This document shows positions 19,071 through 28,582 of a stretch of 64,000 nt of DNA, piece after piece. Source of the DNA: Isochrysis galbana (taxonomy: Eukaryota > Haptophyta > Isochrysidales > Isochrysidaceae); NCBI GenBank assembly GCA_018136815.1, contig CM030931.1:4160148-4224147 (forward strand), read 5' to 3'. The notes beneath the pieces are model-generated. The model saw only the letters and a list, made by a program, of their open reading frames with translations, made no database searches and had not been told where the DNA came from. How positions within the stretch are numbered: the first letter of the stretch is position 1; the number at the start of each line of letters is the position of its first letter. The position numbers and the translations under genes were made by a program.

Positions 19071-21176
19071 TTACTGGTCGTTGCTACGTTCAAAACTCTC
19101 AATAGCGTCAAGGATCACCTCAAATGAGGGTCGTCGCTCCGGTATTTCTTGCCAACATTCGTGCATCAGTTCTACGAGCTGCGGTGGCCGCTCGATGTCA
19201 ATAGGAATGCTCGGCCGAGGCAGCATGCCTGTGATGACACCAACGATAATCCTATCTGCCACCGTGTTGGCGTAGGGGGGCTGCGAGGAAAGCAATTCGT
19301 AAAGCAGCATGCCATAGGAATAGCTATCCGCCGCCTCAGAGATGTTCCCGCCCCGTAGCACTTCCGGCGCAGTCCAGGCGGGCGCACCAACACGGGCCGT
19401 ATGCACGAATGCCTCACGTTTGAGGTGTGCAAGACCGAAGTCGCACACCTTGGCACGGCCCGAGCGGTCTAATAATACGTTGGCGCTTTTCAAGTCGAGG
19501 TGCAGCACGGGCGGATGGCAGGAATGTAGGTAGTACATACCGTGGGCGACGTGTGAGGCGATAGTCACCGCATTTCTCTCGGGCAGCAACGAGCCACGCC
19601 GCCTCTTGAGCAGGTCGTGGAGTGACAAGGGGCAATACTCGAAAATAATGCATAGGTTAGATGGTTCGATGCAGCCGCCAAGGAATTGCACGATGTGGTC
19701 GTGACGCAAGTTCGACATCATCTCCATCTCAGCGATGAACTGTGGAATGTTGTTCTCTTCCAGACCAGCCTCGCGCTCGTCCTTGTCAAAGCGCTGACTG
19801 TGCAAGAGACGCTTGACAGCCACGCGAGATCGGCGCCACTCGCCCACATAAACCTCCCCATAAGCCCCTGCACCCAAGCGCCGGCCCAGCTGAATCTCGG
19901 AGGCGTCGATAGCCCACGAGGCACCACCGAGCAGCACTTGATTAGATTCAGCAAGCGTCGCGTACATCTCGGAGGTGGTCAGCTCTTTAAGTTCGTCGGA
20001 GAGCGAACCTCTTCGAAGTCCTTTGCCAATGACACGTACTGCCACAGTGGAGGGCGACGAGGCTTTGGAGGAGTTTGTACAGGACGCCTCAGCCGCTCTT
20101 GCACAGGCGGGAGTACCATGCCGTACGATAGATGGAGAGCCGATGCGTGCTAGGAGGCCCCCGTCGGGCTCGCTCGCTGGAACAGCGCTCGCTGCAGCTT
20201 CTTGGATTCGCTCTAGCACCACTGAAGTGGGGGTGAGAGGTACACGACTCTCGACATCCGGCCGCTCGCTCAAATCCACAGAATTTCCGGGGGAAGATCG
20301 ATAGGAAGGAGTGAGAAAGGATAGGTCCAAGGAGAGCCGGCGGGGCGGGTCAAAGGGAGGCTGTTGTTTCACACTCATGAAGTTCGGAACGGTCACAGGC
20401 GAAGAGGCTGAGGATGAGCTTGCCGATGAGGATGCAGACCGGGAGTCCGCCTGTTTGCACTCCGACGCGACAGCTTCAGGTGATGGCTGGCCATTAAAGC
20501 GTGGGCTCCGATCCACGGCTTCAGCAGGTCTAGCAGAGCCCAAGGCTGCCGCCGCTGGCCACGCGCGTGCAGAAGACGAGTCAAATGAAAGAGGCACAGA
20601 TGAATGCGGAATTCGCTTCTTAAGGTCAGAGCTTCGTACCGTATTTGAAGAGGTGGCACATCTGCTGCTGGGAGAGTGCTTTCCGCCCACCCAAACAGGC
20701 TCGCGTTCTACAAAACGAGTGGAGTGGGCGGCTTGTGCGTTCGCTACTGCGCGAGTCCGTTCGCTCACTCTCGCGAGCGGCAGGGAAGGCTTGGGTGTGT
20801 CCACTGAGAGTTGTGGCTCCAGGTGCTTCGCGACGGGACTCGCTGCCTGCCACGCGCCCTCCCCGAGAGGAACGGCGCGGGGCGGAAGCCGAGGTGTTGT
20901 GGAAGCTATCCCACATTCCTGTGGAGCGGGCTGCGCACACGTCTGTGGAGCGCGCTGCGGCTGCTGCGGTCTGCGCGAGGGGCTGGGTCTGAGCTGCACG
21001 GCTGCTCGGGCACTCGGCGGCGCTGACCGGAGCCTGCGGCCCAGAGAGATGGGCGGTGTGGCGATCGTCGAGGCCGGCTGGTCGTAGGTGGTCGCCTCGG
21101 GCACCGCCCACGAGATGCTCGCGCTCGCTGCAGTATGGCTGCGGCTGCGGCCGCCGAGCTGCACCTCGGTCGCCAT
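19071..21176 (-). CDS. TKL-type serine/threonine protein kinase
   Basis: From the ATG at 21176 the protein has 701 aa in one exon. Residues 1-425 are low-complexity, Ser/Pro/Ala-rich, with many SP sites, suggesting a disordered regulatory region. The C-terminal kinase domain (about 430-695) has GRRLGAGAYGEVY, AVKRL (Lys455), HLDLKSANVLL (Asp561), DFGLAH, and GAPAWTAPEVLRG. The HLDLKSAN loop and the CWQEIPERRPSF segment are typical of plant/protist tyrosine-kinase-like (Raf/MLK-like) kinases, and all catalytic residues are present. Upstream partner unknown. The frame is open to 21395 but the extra part is GA-repeat DNA, so I start at 21176. Confidence 0.87.
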   Translation of the reverse strand: MATEVQLGGRSRSHTAASASISWAVPEATTYDQPASTIATPPISLGRRLRSAPPSARAAVQLRPSPSRRPQQPQRAPQTCAQPAPQECGIASTTPRLPPRAVPLGEGAWQAASPVAKHLEPQLSVDTPKPSLPLARVSERTRAVANAQAAHSTRFVEREPVWVGGKHSPSSRCATSSNTVRSSDLKKRIPHSSVPLSFDSSSARAWPAAAALGSARPAEAVDRSPRFNGQPSPEAVASECKQADSRSASSSASSSSASSPVTVPNFMSVKQQPPFDPPRRLSLDLSFLTPSYRSSPGNSVDLSERPDVESRVPLTPTSVVLERIQEAAASAVPASEPDGGLLARIGSPSIVRHGTPACARAAEASCTNSSKASSPSTVAVRVIGKGLRRGSLSDELKELTTSEMYATLAESNQVLLGGASWAIDASEIQLGRRLGAGAYGEVYVGEWRRSRVAVKRLLHSQRFDKDEREAGLEENNIPQFIAEMEMMSNLRHDHIVQFLGGCIEPSNLCIIFEYCPLSLHDLLKRRRGSLLPERNAVTIASHVAHGMYYLHSCHPPVLHLDLKSANVLLDRSGRAKVCDFGLAHLKREAFVHTARVGAPAWTAPEVLRGGNISEAADSYSYGMLLYELLSSQPPYANTVADRIIVGVITGMLPRPSIPIDIERPPQLVELMHECWQEIPERRPSFEVILDAIESFERSNDQ

Positions 21177-21215
21177 CGAGGGCGGCCAGGAGCGGGCGAG
21201 GCCGAGAGAGCGGGG

Positions 21216-21227
21216 TAACGGGGGGAG

Positions 21228-21260
<33 letters not shown>

Positions 21261-21372
21261 CTGATGATGAGAGAGAAGAGAGAGCGGGAGAGGCAGAGAG
21301 GGGGAGCGAGGAAGGGGCCCGGGGGGGGGGGAGAGTAGGGGAGAGAGGGAGAGAGAGAAGGAATGATGTCTG
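21216..21372 (+). repeat. GA-rich microsatellite in the TKL kinase leader
   Basis: (GA)n and GGGAGA runs (CT-rich in the direction of transcription) lie directly upstream of the kinase ATG, matching the CT-rich leaders of other genes here. Confidence 0.8.
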
Positions 21373-21751
21373 TGTGACCGACTTCTCACACTCACGGTGG
21401 GAGTATAGATAGGAGTAGTGTATTGTAGTACAAGGATCTCCCATAAAGTACAAAGTACACATCCGGGGAGGGGGGCGTCGGATTTTTCTTGTATGGGAGT
21501 ATAACTTTAGTGCTATGGGACCGTAGCCGTCATCAGCAACTGAGCAACGGAGCCCCTGCATCCCGCAATGGGCGTGTGCGCGGTTGGTATATTGCTCGTC
21601 CGGTGTGTGTGGCTAGGAAAGCTAGCCACCAACCAACAAGATGCTCTACACTCTACACTCTACAAGTAGCAAGTAGCAAGTAGTACTTGCAAGTAGTCTA
21701 CCATACAATTCTCAACGTGGAACGTGGTACCGTGGTTAGTGGATAGGGTTC

Positions 21752-22520
21752 GGGCGGTCAAATAGTGATTTATAAATACTTACATGTAGGGGGGCTGCAT
21801 TTTTGACCGTTCGCCGAAGCCCAAGAAAAAACTCATGGCTCATGGCTCATGGGGGGCTTACCTGCCGCCTGCCGCCTGCCGCAACAAAAATTGAAACATG
21901 CAAAATGCAAAATGCCGAGGAAAAGGAATGGCATGAATGGTGAATGGTGAATGGTGGGATTTATTCCCCCCCCCCTCGCCCCCCTCCCCCCCTCTGCCTC
22001 TGCACACGCGCTGCTGGGGCTCTAATAGCTGCTAACAGTACAGAACTGGTGGTCGCGCCGCGTGGCCAATCAATAAGGTCATTTTAGGGCCGTTGCTTCA
22101 TGACACGCGGCTCCCCCGAGATCCGTCCCCGTCCGCGCTATCGGGTGCCCGACCTTCATCTGGAGCCTAGAGCGGGGGGGCATCACCCGCGGAGCGCGGA
22201 GCCGCGGTGCACTCCATGCACCCCACACCGCGTGCACACGGCTGCCTTGGCCTTGGCCACATGGAAATCCGCCCTGACCACCCCAACCCGCCCCTCGCAG
22301 GAATCGCCCGCGTTCGTACTCGACAACGACCTCTACCTGCTCGACGCTGTACGACGCTGGGGCCGTCGACGCGTGGCGCGTGGCTGGCGAGCGCCAACTT
22401 CCACTTCCAGGTTCCAGGCCGCCCTCGCGGCGCTCTCCTCCATCTGGACAGCGCCTTACCCGGCGCTGATCGACGAGGCTCAGCCTGGGGACGGCCTACT
22501 ATTCCCACTAGCCCGGTAAT
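21752..22520 (+). mobile_element. GGGCGGTC-family element, left end plus captured segment
   Basis: The left end GGGCGGTCAAATAGTG...GGGGGGCTGCATTTTTGACCGT aligns with 25574 and 8479. Downstream, 22260-22470 parallels 25960-26150, including the CCCGCCCCTCGCAGGA splice-acceptor-like block and IDEA-encoding codons. No right end was found, so it is truncated or its end has diverged. Confidence 0.65.
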
Positions 22521-22640
22521 ATCACGACACCCCTCAGCGCAGCTGCCCGTACGCCTTGACGCGTGTTGATGCCACATATACATACACATTTGCACCCCTT
22601 CAAATCTCCCCCCTCACGGACAGTCGCCCGAGGGCCCCGC
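22488..22640 (+). repeat. Dispersed repeat, inverted copy at 55722-55880
   Basis: CTAGCCCGGTA, TATCACGACACCCCTC, CGCCTTGACG, TGATGCCACA and CACCCCTTCAA(A/C)TCTCCCCCCTC occur in the same order here and on the minus strand at 55722-55880, with roughly 85 percent identity by eye. Confidence 0.75.
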
Positions 22641-23251
22641 CAATCGGCTTCCCCTATGCCTATGGAGGGCATCTCTATGCTCTATGTCTCAGCACTCAAG
22701 CCTGCCTTAACGCAAGAAAAGCCGTGTGGAAGCATGGGCTCGACGCATGGTTCTGCCGAACGGGCGGCTAGGAAGAGGCGCCATCCTAACCACTATCCCG
22801 ACCAAGACCCTCACTGCGGGGCAACGCCCGGCGCTCCCATCATTTTGGAAGGAAGCACTGGGTAGCCACGTGTTCGCATGGCGTGCATTAATTAGGGCAC
22901 GATTCGCGCACACGCTCCTGCTTCTATCCTTAGTGAGCCCTAGGGCCCCTCGGAGAAGGAGGTGGAGCTGATCACAGGGGGCACTTTCTACCGGTCGCAC
23001 GCACAATATACAACATTCACGGACCGCTTCAGAGCTTGAGCTAGTCATCCTTGATCCTTGGCCTCACATCGGAGATGATCGAGATGTCCTCTCAAGTTGG
23101 CCCCTCGCCCGTCGTTCACAAAATGAAAAAAGCCAAAGAACATGAAACACGAAAGATACGGTCGAGATCCCACGACCGCATTTACTCTGTATTCGCGTAC
23201 CATGTGTCACACGCCATTGGGGGCATGCCATGCGTCAACGGACTATGATTA
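22641..23251. other. Gene-free spacer downstream of peptide:N-glycanase gene
   Basis: I see no coding or repeated structure that I can support here. Confidence 0.4.
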
Positions 23252-25387
23252 TTAAGTGCTCATTTGCTCATCGGTTTCCCCTTGATGCTCATTTTCCGTG
23301 TTGAAGCAAGTTACCCCCCGCACAGCGCCGCCCTCGAAAGCAATCGCACGGACGCCAGCGCCCGAGACGCCGTCGAGAGCTTGTTGGCAACTAAATTCGA
23401 AAGATTCCCCAGCGCACATGGCATCGTCATTACCGCGGAAAGAAATCTCGCGACCCGATGTGAGGGTCAACACAATGCGACCCGCAAGAAATTTGATTCC
23501 GGGAGCTTGTGATGCGGATCCGGAAACTCGAGCAATCGTCTCGTCCTTGTAAAGTTCATGCCACGTGCCACCTCGTCTGACCAGCGAAGCCTCGTCGAAG
23601 AGTGTCACAATTCCTGTGGGATGGTCGAGCACAACTCCCTCGCGCGAGCCGTCATCATATTCAAAGCAAATGCCGTGCACCACCGCCCCCGCGGCACCTA
23701 AAATGCGCGTCACCCTTTGCGGGACGGAAGCCGCCACCGATTCTTTTGAGCTCTGGGCATCATCACCCGATCGGTTGAGGGCGTCACCGCCACCCTTGTT
23801 AAGTTGAACATTGGGGCCCATTTCTCCTCTAGCCAATCTCCATGTCTCCTCACCGCTCGATCGAACTTGGGCCTCGTGGACATTATACCTTCGCCACGCG
23901 CAAGCCTCGCGCCTTGCAGCAACCTCTGCAGCCAACTGCGACTCCTCGGCCTCCAACTTAGCTGCAAGGAGTTTACGCTCGTCTAGCGCAAGGGCCGCCG
24001 CTGCCCGCGCATTGTTCTCTGCAATAAAGAGCTCGAGCCAGCCTTCCGCTACCGGTGCACGCCGGCGGAGGGCCTCCTCCCATACCAACGTGTAGCGTCG
24101 GCTTACATCAGCGCAATAACAGCGCCCAAACGCCAAAACGTGCGAGAGGGACTTCCCCCATCCTGTTTCATAAAGAAGAGGAGCGTCACAAGCTTCCTCA
24201 CAAGGATCACAGTGCACCCACCGTTGATGGTGACATGACCAAACCTCGCACCAGACATGATCGGTGACGTCAAGCACCCATCGAACATCGAACCCTGTCG
24301 CAGTGGCTAGCAACCCGAAGGCATTCGCCCATTCTCCACACCGACCTCGGCGCGTTCGGAGCAGCATCTCAGGATTGTTGTACCGTGGGAAACGAGTCAG
24401 GTGCCCGTTTGGGCCGCGGTAAACCTCCACTCTTTGTGCGCCCCATCGTTGCTCCTCAACAGTGGGTGGAGCCATGCCGACAAATTCCGTAGCACCGCCC
24501 GTCGCCTCGCACTTCGGGCGGTCTACCCAGACAAAGAAATCGCGCTTAAACCATCGCAACAACACCATCAACTCGGACAGGTCGGGAGGGGGTAGCGCCG
24601 CCGGCCATCCACTCTGTGTCGCAATTGCTACTGCATCGGTGAGCTGCCTCTCATGGTTACTGTGCAAAGCGTCCATGTTCTCGTCAGGATTCTTACCTGT
24701 CGCCAGCCGCTCCTCCGTCAGAAGTGAACGGAACTCGTCCTGGTTTGAGCGGATCATTTCAAGCGCCGAAGGATCTGCAATCGCCAATTCCGCGAGCAAT
24801 TTCCCCAGCTCTGAAGGTTCACACCGCGCTCGCTCGACAACAGCTCGTATGGGCGCAGATGCCTGCATGCTTTCGATGACAAGTTCAGACGCTCGTGTCG
24901 CAGGCGCGCCATCAACGTGGTAATCGCGATGCGTGGCGCCTTCTTGTGCGAAGTGATCTTGAAACAGCCGATGCCAGGGTAGCTGCCGGCGTGCCACTGC
25001 AATCAGATGTTGATCACTGTACCAAGCAGCAGTGGAGAAGCCGCTCGCGATCCGCCGCTCCATCTCCGCATGTGCAGCCGCCTGCTCGGCTCGTCTAGCA
25101 GCACGACCTTTCTCCTCATCCGCCCTAGCCTGTTCTTCCGCTCGCGCCTCGGCCGCGTCAACGGCCGGCCGTCTGATAAGGGTCACTCTGCGGCCGACAG
25201 CGAGGCCGAGCGAGTGCAGGTCATGCTGATCAGTCAGCGGTCCGGCGGTGAGTCCATGGATCTCCTGCTCCTCAGGAGGGACGTTGGTCACACTGAAGAC
25301 TTGCATCCGCAGCACCTCCACGCCGTCCTCCTCCTCCACCTCGAGTGTGTACTCCACGCCGGCGTACACGACCGTCAGCGGCGCCAT
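23252..25387 (-). CDS. Peptide:N-glycanase with ubiquitin-like, XPC-binding-like and jacalin-like domains
   Basis: The 711-aa single-exon protein is a cytosolic PNGase, which removes N-glycans from misfolded glycoproteins during ER-associated degradation. The transglutaminase-fold core (about 265-470) carries Cys350 (RGRCGEWANAF), His377 (DHVWCEVW) and Asp394 (HCDPCE). Their 27- and 17-residue spacing is that of known PNGases. Residues 3-72 resemble a ubiquitin-like domain, 75-115 an Ala/Glu-rich helix, and 175-226 (ELGKLLAELAIADPSALEMI, then NQDEFRSLL) a Rad23-type XPC-binding/STI1 helix bundle. Residues about 580-705 (VHGICFEYDDGS, LTLTSGREISFRGN) look like a jacalin-type beta-prism. Only one (Cys293) of the four zinc-ligand Cys of the core remains. 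ATG at 25387 is unambiguous. Confidence 0.88.
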   Translation of the reverse strand: MAPLTVVYAGVEYTLEVEEEDGVEVLRMQVFSVTNVPPEEQEIHGLTAGPLTDQHDLHSLGLAVGRRVTLIRRPAVDAAEARAEEQARADEEKGRAARRAEQAAAHAEMERRIASGFSTAAWYSDQHLIAVARRQLPWHRLFQDHFAQEGATHRDYHVDGAPATRASELVIESMQASAPIRAVVERARCEPSELGKLLAELAIADPSALEMIRSNQDEFRSLLTEERLATGKNPDENMDALHSNHERQLTDAVAIATQSGWPAALPPPDLSELMVLLRWFKRDFFVWVDRPKCEATGGATEFVGMAPPTVEEQRWGAQRVEVYRGPNGHLTRFPRYNNPEMLLRTRRGRCGEWANAFGLLATATGFDVRWVLDVTDHVWCEVWSCHHQRWVHCDPCEEACDAPLLYETGWGKSLSHVLAFGRCYCADVSRRYTLVWEEALRRRAPVAEGWLELFIAENNARAAAALALDERKLLAAKLEAEESQLAAEVAARREACAWRRYNVHEAQVRSSGEETWRLARGEMGPNVQLNKGGGDALNRSGDDAQSSKESVAASVPQRVTRILGAAGAVVHGICFEYDDGSREGVVLDHPTGIVTLFDEASLVRRGGTWHELYKDETIARVSGSASQAPGIKFLAGRIVLTLTSGREISFRGNDDAMCAGESFEFSCQQALDGVSGAGVRAIAFEGGAVRGVTCFNTENEHQGETDEQMST

Positions 25388-25517
25388 GGCAAAGAGCAGC
25401 AGCTCGGCTTCAAGACGCCTCTCCTGATCATCAGCTCCCCGCTCTATCCTCTCTCTCCCTTCTCTCTCTTTTCCTCTCTCTATTCATACCAAGGACACCT
25501 GCAAGCTGGTATTGTAG

Positions 25518-25558
25518 TAAAAAACTACGTGCGTTCACCTTTTAGGGGGGGTGAGTAC
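25518..25558 (-). promoter_or_regulatory. Conserved upstream element of the PNGase gene
   Basis: On the minus strand it reads ACTCACCCCCCCTAAAAG followed by GTGAACGCACGTA and a T run with TACTACAATAC. The same blocks lie upstream of the ankyrin-KEN gene (50693-50734), also in transcription orientation. It is about 130-170 bp from the ATG. Confidence 0.6.
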
Positions 25559-25573
25559 TTTATGTAAAGTAGT

Positions 25574-26583
25574 AGGGCGGTCAAACAGGGGCTTTTTAAC
25601 TATTAGTAAGGGTTGGGCTGCATTTTTTGACCGTGGCGCGGTGCCCAATAAAAAAGCTCCGGGGGGGGCTACCTGACGCTACGAAAATCTTCGCCAAGAA
25701 ATGGTGCGATCCGCCCCCCCTCTCTCCCCCTCCGTCACGCGCGCTCACGCTCTACCCGTAAAGAATGGGCGGTCGCGCCCGCGGGGGGATCGGTTCCTCT
25801 ATATCTAAGCTACATTCGGCATTTGATTCCCGCCCGATGCAGCGCCGTGTCGGGCTGCCGACAGTCCGACCACCCTCTGACCCTCTGGCATCATTGCCCG
25901 CGCAGCCCACCCAGCTCCTCACAGCGCGCGCACGCGGCTACCCTGGCTACCAGAGGCTCCACCCCGACCATCCCGACCCGCCCCTCGCAGGATTCACCCT
26001 CTCTCGAACTCGGCATCGAGAACTAGGCTCAGCTCACCGGCGCGGACGTCCACGCGTGGCTGACTGGCTGACGAGCCTCCGCGTCGAGGCTGCCTACGCG
26101 GCCATCCTCTCTCTGACAGTGCCAGATCCGGAATTGATCGATGAGGCGAGACCCGTGGGTGGCCTCAGGACGGGCCTCGTCGTGGCGCTCTACGCTGCGG
26201 CGGGCAGGAAAGCCCAAGATCCTGCCAGAGCGCCTCATAGCGCATCTCGCGGGAACCCACCACCCAGAGCAGAAATCATTGTCTGCCGCTGGGTGGTGGC
26301 CTTGGCAGGTGGCATTGAAAATTAATTTATACTGTTGATGACGCGCGACGGCGCAACGAAAGCACTCCGGGCACGCGGAGCTCGAGAAGCGAAGAAGCAC
26401 ACCAAGGTCTTCGCAATACTTGACGTAGACGTCAAGTAGAGCTGTACACCGTGGAGCCGACGCGGCGTCAGTCAACCTCCGGTGGGCAGCTGAGACAGAG
26501 AGCCACCGTGAAAATCCTCAAATTTCCTCAATTCTGAGATGGTCATTTTTGTACCCCTTATAAAAAAACCGTTTGACCGCCCC
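25574..26583. mobile_element. GGGCGGTC-family DNA transposon (1010 bp), complete
   Basis: Ends AGGGCGGTCAAACAGGGG and (complement) GGGGCGGTCAAACGG are inverted. Flanks TAAAGTAGT (25565-25573) and AAAAGTAGT (26584-26592) match at 8 of 9 positions, consistent with a 9-bp target duplication with one later change. The interior carries a GC-rich segment related to 22.1-22.5 kb, with a splice-acceptor-like CCCCTCGCAGGA. No transposase. It lies directly upstream of the PNGase gene's conserved element. Confidence 0.85.
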
Positions 26584-26809
26584 AAAAGTAGTTGACGGGA
26601 CGAACTACTCGGACGCCCAAGGCGACGGATGACACGTGTTTAGCCCCAACCCATTGGGGCCCAGTCCAGTGATAGTGTCTGGAGTTTTGTATTAGAAGGG
26701 GCTCATAGTCCCCATGTGCCTTGGTGTACGCTTAATTAGGTGTCCTCCGATCTCGTCCCCTCTTTCTCTTTGCGTCGCTAAGACCATGCTACACCTAGTC
26801 CTCGTCTCG

Positions 26810-27640
26810 CTACTCGGTATGGGCCTGCCCACGGCTGTTCGGCTGTCCCACGTGCTCTATTCGAACATGGTACTCTGACAACTTGAGGATCCATCGCATG
26901 AGTCGAGAGGCTGGACCGCCTCCGACGGAGTCCTTCATCGAATGGAGCCACTTGAGAGCGGAGTGGTCTATTACCAAGGTGAAACGCCGGCCCCATAGAT
27001 AGGGTCGCCAGTTGCGGATAGATTCAAGCGCCGCTAGAAGTTCGACCTCTGAGACGGTCCAATTCTTCTCGGCGGGAGATAGGGTCCGACCGTAGTACGC
27101 GACCACTCTCTCGCGGCCTTCGTCGTCTCGTTGGCAGAGAATACCGGCGATACCGAGTTGGGTGGCGCCATCTGTCTTGACGATGAACGGACGATCGTCC
27201 TTAGGCGGAGTTAAGACAGGTTCGGCGGTGATGGCCCGCTTCAAATCCTCGATGGCCTCATGACAGGCCGGAGTTTGCGACTCGACGGCAACGTTGACGC
27301 CGGAACGAGTGAGCGCGGTAAGTGGAGCGGCGCGAATGGCGAACCTCCTAATGAAGCGGCGGTAGTATGAGCATAACCCCAAGAATGACCGGACCGCCTC
27401 CAGAGAGTTAATCCGCTTGGGGTCGATATTGGCGACGGCCTCTACCTTTTTTGGGTCCATGTGCAATCCATCTCGGGATACTACATGACCGAGATATTCA
27501 GCTGAAGTGGCGAAGAAGAGGCACTTAGACATCTTGCATGTCAAACCGGCCCAAATGAGGCGCTCGAGGACGAGGTCGAGACGGTGGAGCATCTGCTTGA
27601 AGGAATCCGCCTCTCTCTCCTCGGGGTTGTTTCCGAGCCC
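26810..27640 (-). pseudogene. Ty3/gypsy reverse transcriptase-RNase H fragment
   Basis: Read leftward it encodes RT thumb/connection and RNase H: KCLFFATSAEYLGHVVSRDG, VRSFLGLCSYYRRFIRRFA, PFIVKTDGATQLGIAGIL, EKNWTVSEVELLAAL and FTLVIDHSALKWL. The catalytic part of the palm (YxDD) is absent, because the fragment starts at 27640 exactly where an LTR-like sequence begins on the opposite strand. RNase H motifs (TDGA, E of SEVELLA, DH) look intact. This is a broken retrotransposon, not an active gene. Confidence 0.85.
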
Positions 27641-28460
27641 TGTTGTCGCATTCGCGAGTCGACACTCGTTAGGCTTCTCTCTTCTCTTCGTCGATCGGCA
27701 TTTATCGTTATAATTCTCTCGTTCTCGTTCTCGGTCAAAAGCTTCGCTTGGACGCATAGGATCTTGGGTTGTGGAGCGCCCTCTCTCTTTCCCTCGAAGA
27801 GAAGGGAAGTTTCCCCACCTATCTCCCTCCTAGGCGTCTGCCGCGCCGGCCGCCGATTCTACACTTATCGTCCGGACGGGTGTGGTACCCCTTGTCTCCT
27901 CGGTCGTCGTGCACTATTCTTATAGTTCATCGTTCGTCGTTCGTCGTTCGTCGTTCGTTCTTCGATTCTCGATTCTCGATTCTCATCGTTCCGCGTCCTT
28001 ATCGTTCTTCGTTTCTCGTTCTCGATTCTCGATTCTCGTCGTTCCGCGTTCTTCGTTTCTCGTTCTCGATTCTCGATTCCCGTCGTTCCGCGTTCTCATC
28101 GGTCCTCGATTGTTCGTAACTTCTCGGTGCGTCGCTCATCACGTCTTCCGTCTTGGTTCGGCGTTGGGCGCGCGGCTCTCCATCCATTCGGATTTATTGC
28201 TTCATTCGCTCTTCGGATTTATTGCTTCATTCGCTCTTCGGATTTATTGTTTCATTCGCTCTTCGGATTTATTGTTTCATTCGCTCTTCGGATTTATTCG
28301 CTCTTGCAGACCTCGCTGTGGAGCTACCGCCGATATACGAAGAGAAGACGGAAGACTACAACCGATGCATGAAGAGAAGACGGAAGACAGTCGTGGAACG
28401 TTTGATGACATCGAAAGAAAGTAAGAGAAGGGGTAGAATGTCGCCGACGAGACCTTGAGG
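27641..28460 (+). repeat. Diverged LTR-type sequence with two internal tandem repeats
   Basis: The first 190 bp (TGTCGCATTCGCGAGTC...AGTTTCCCCACCT) are a diverged copy of the LTR start at 31005 and 34406. It then switches to the TTCTCGATTCTCGTCGTTCCGCG tandem repeat (27955-28110), also seen at 33975-34200. A 25-bp repeat, (CGGATTTATTGYTTCATTCG)CTCTT, follows about five times at 28188-28310; only one unit exists in the related element near 34255. Confidence 0.7.
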
Positions 28461-28582
28461 CTTAAAATAAACCACCGGTTAGAAGTAAAAGTCTGTCATC
28501 GTATGGAATACGACACTCGATCGAAAGGTCCTCTGCCTATGAGCCTATAGTCATCGCGTGTTCGACAAGCACAAATTCTGCC

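Noticed and set aside
20311-21087. 258-codon plus-strand frame over the TKL kinase N-terminus
   Set aside because: Antisense shadow of a GC-rich low-complexity coding region.
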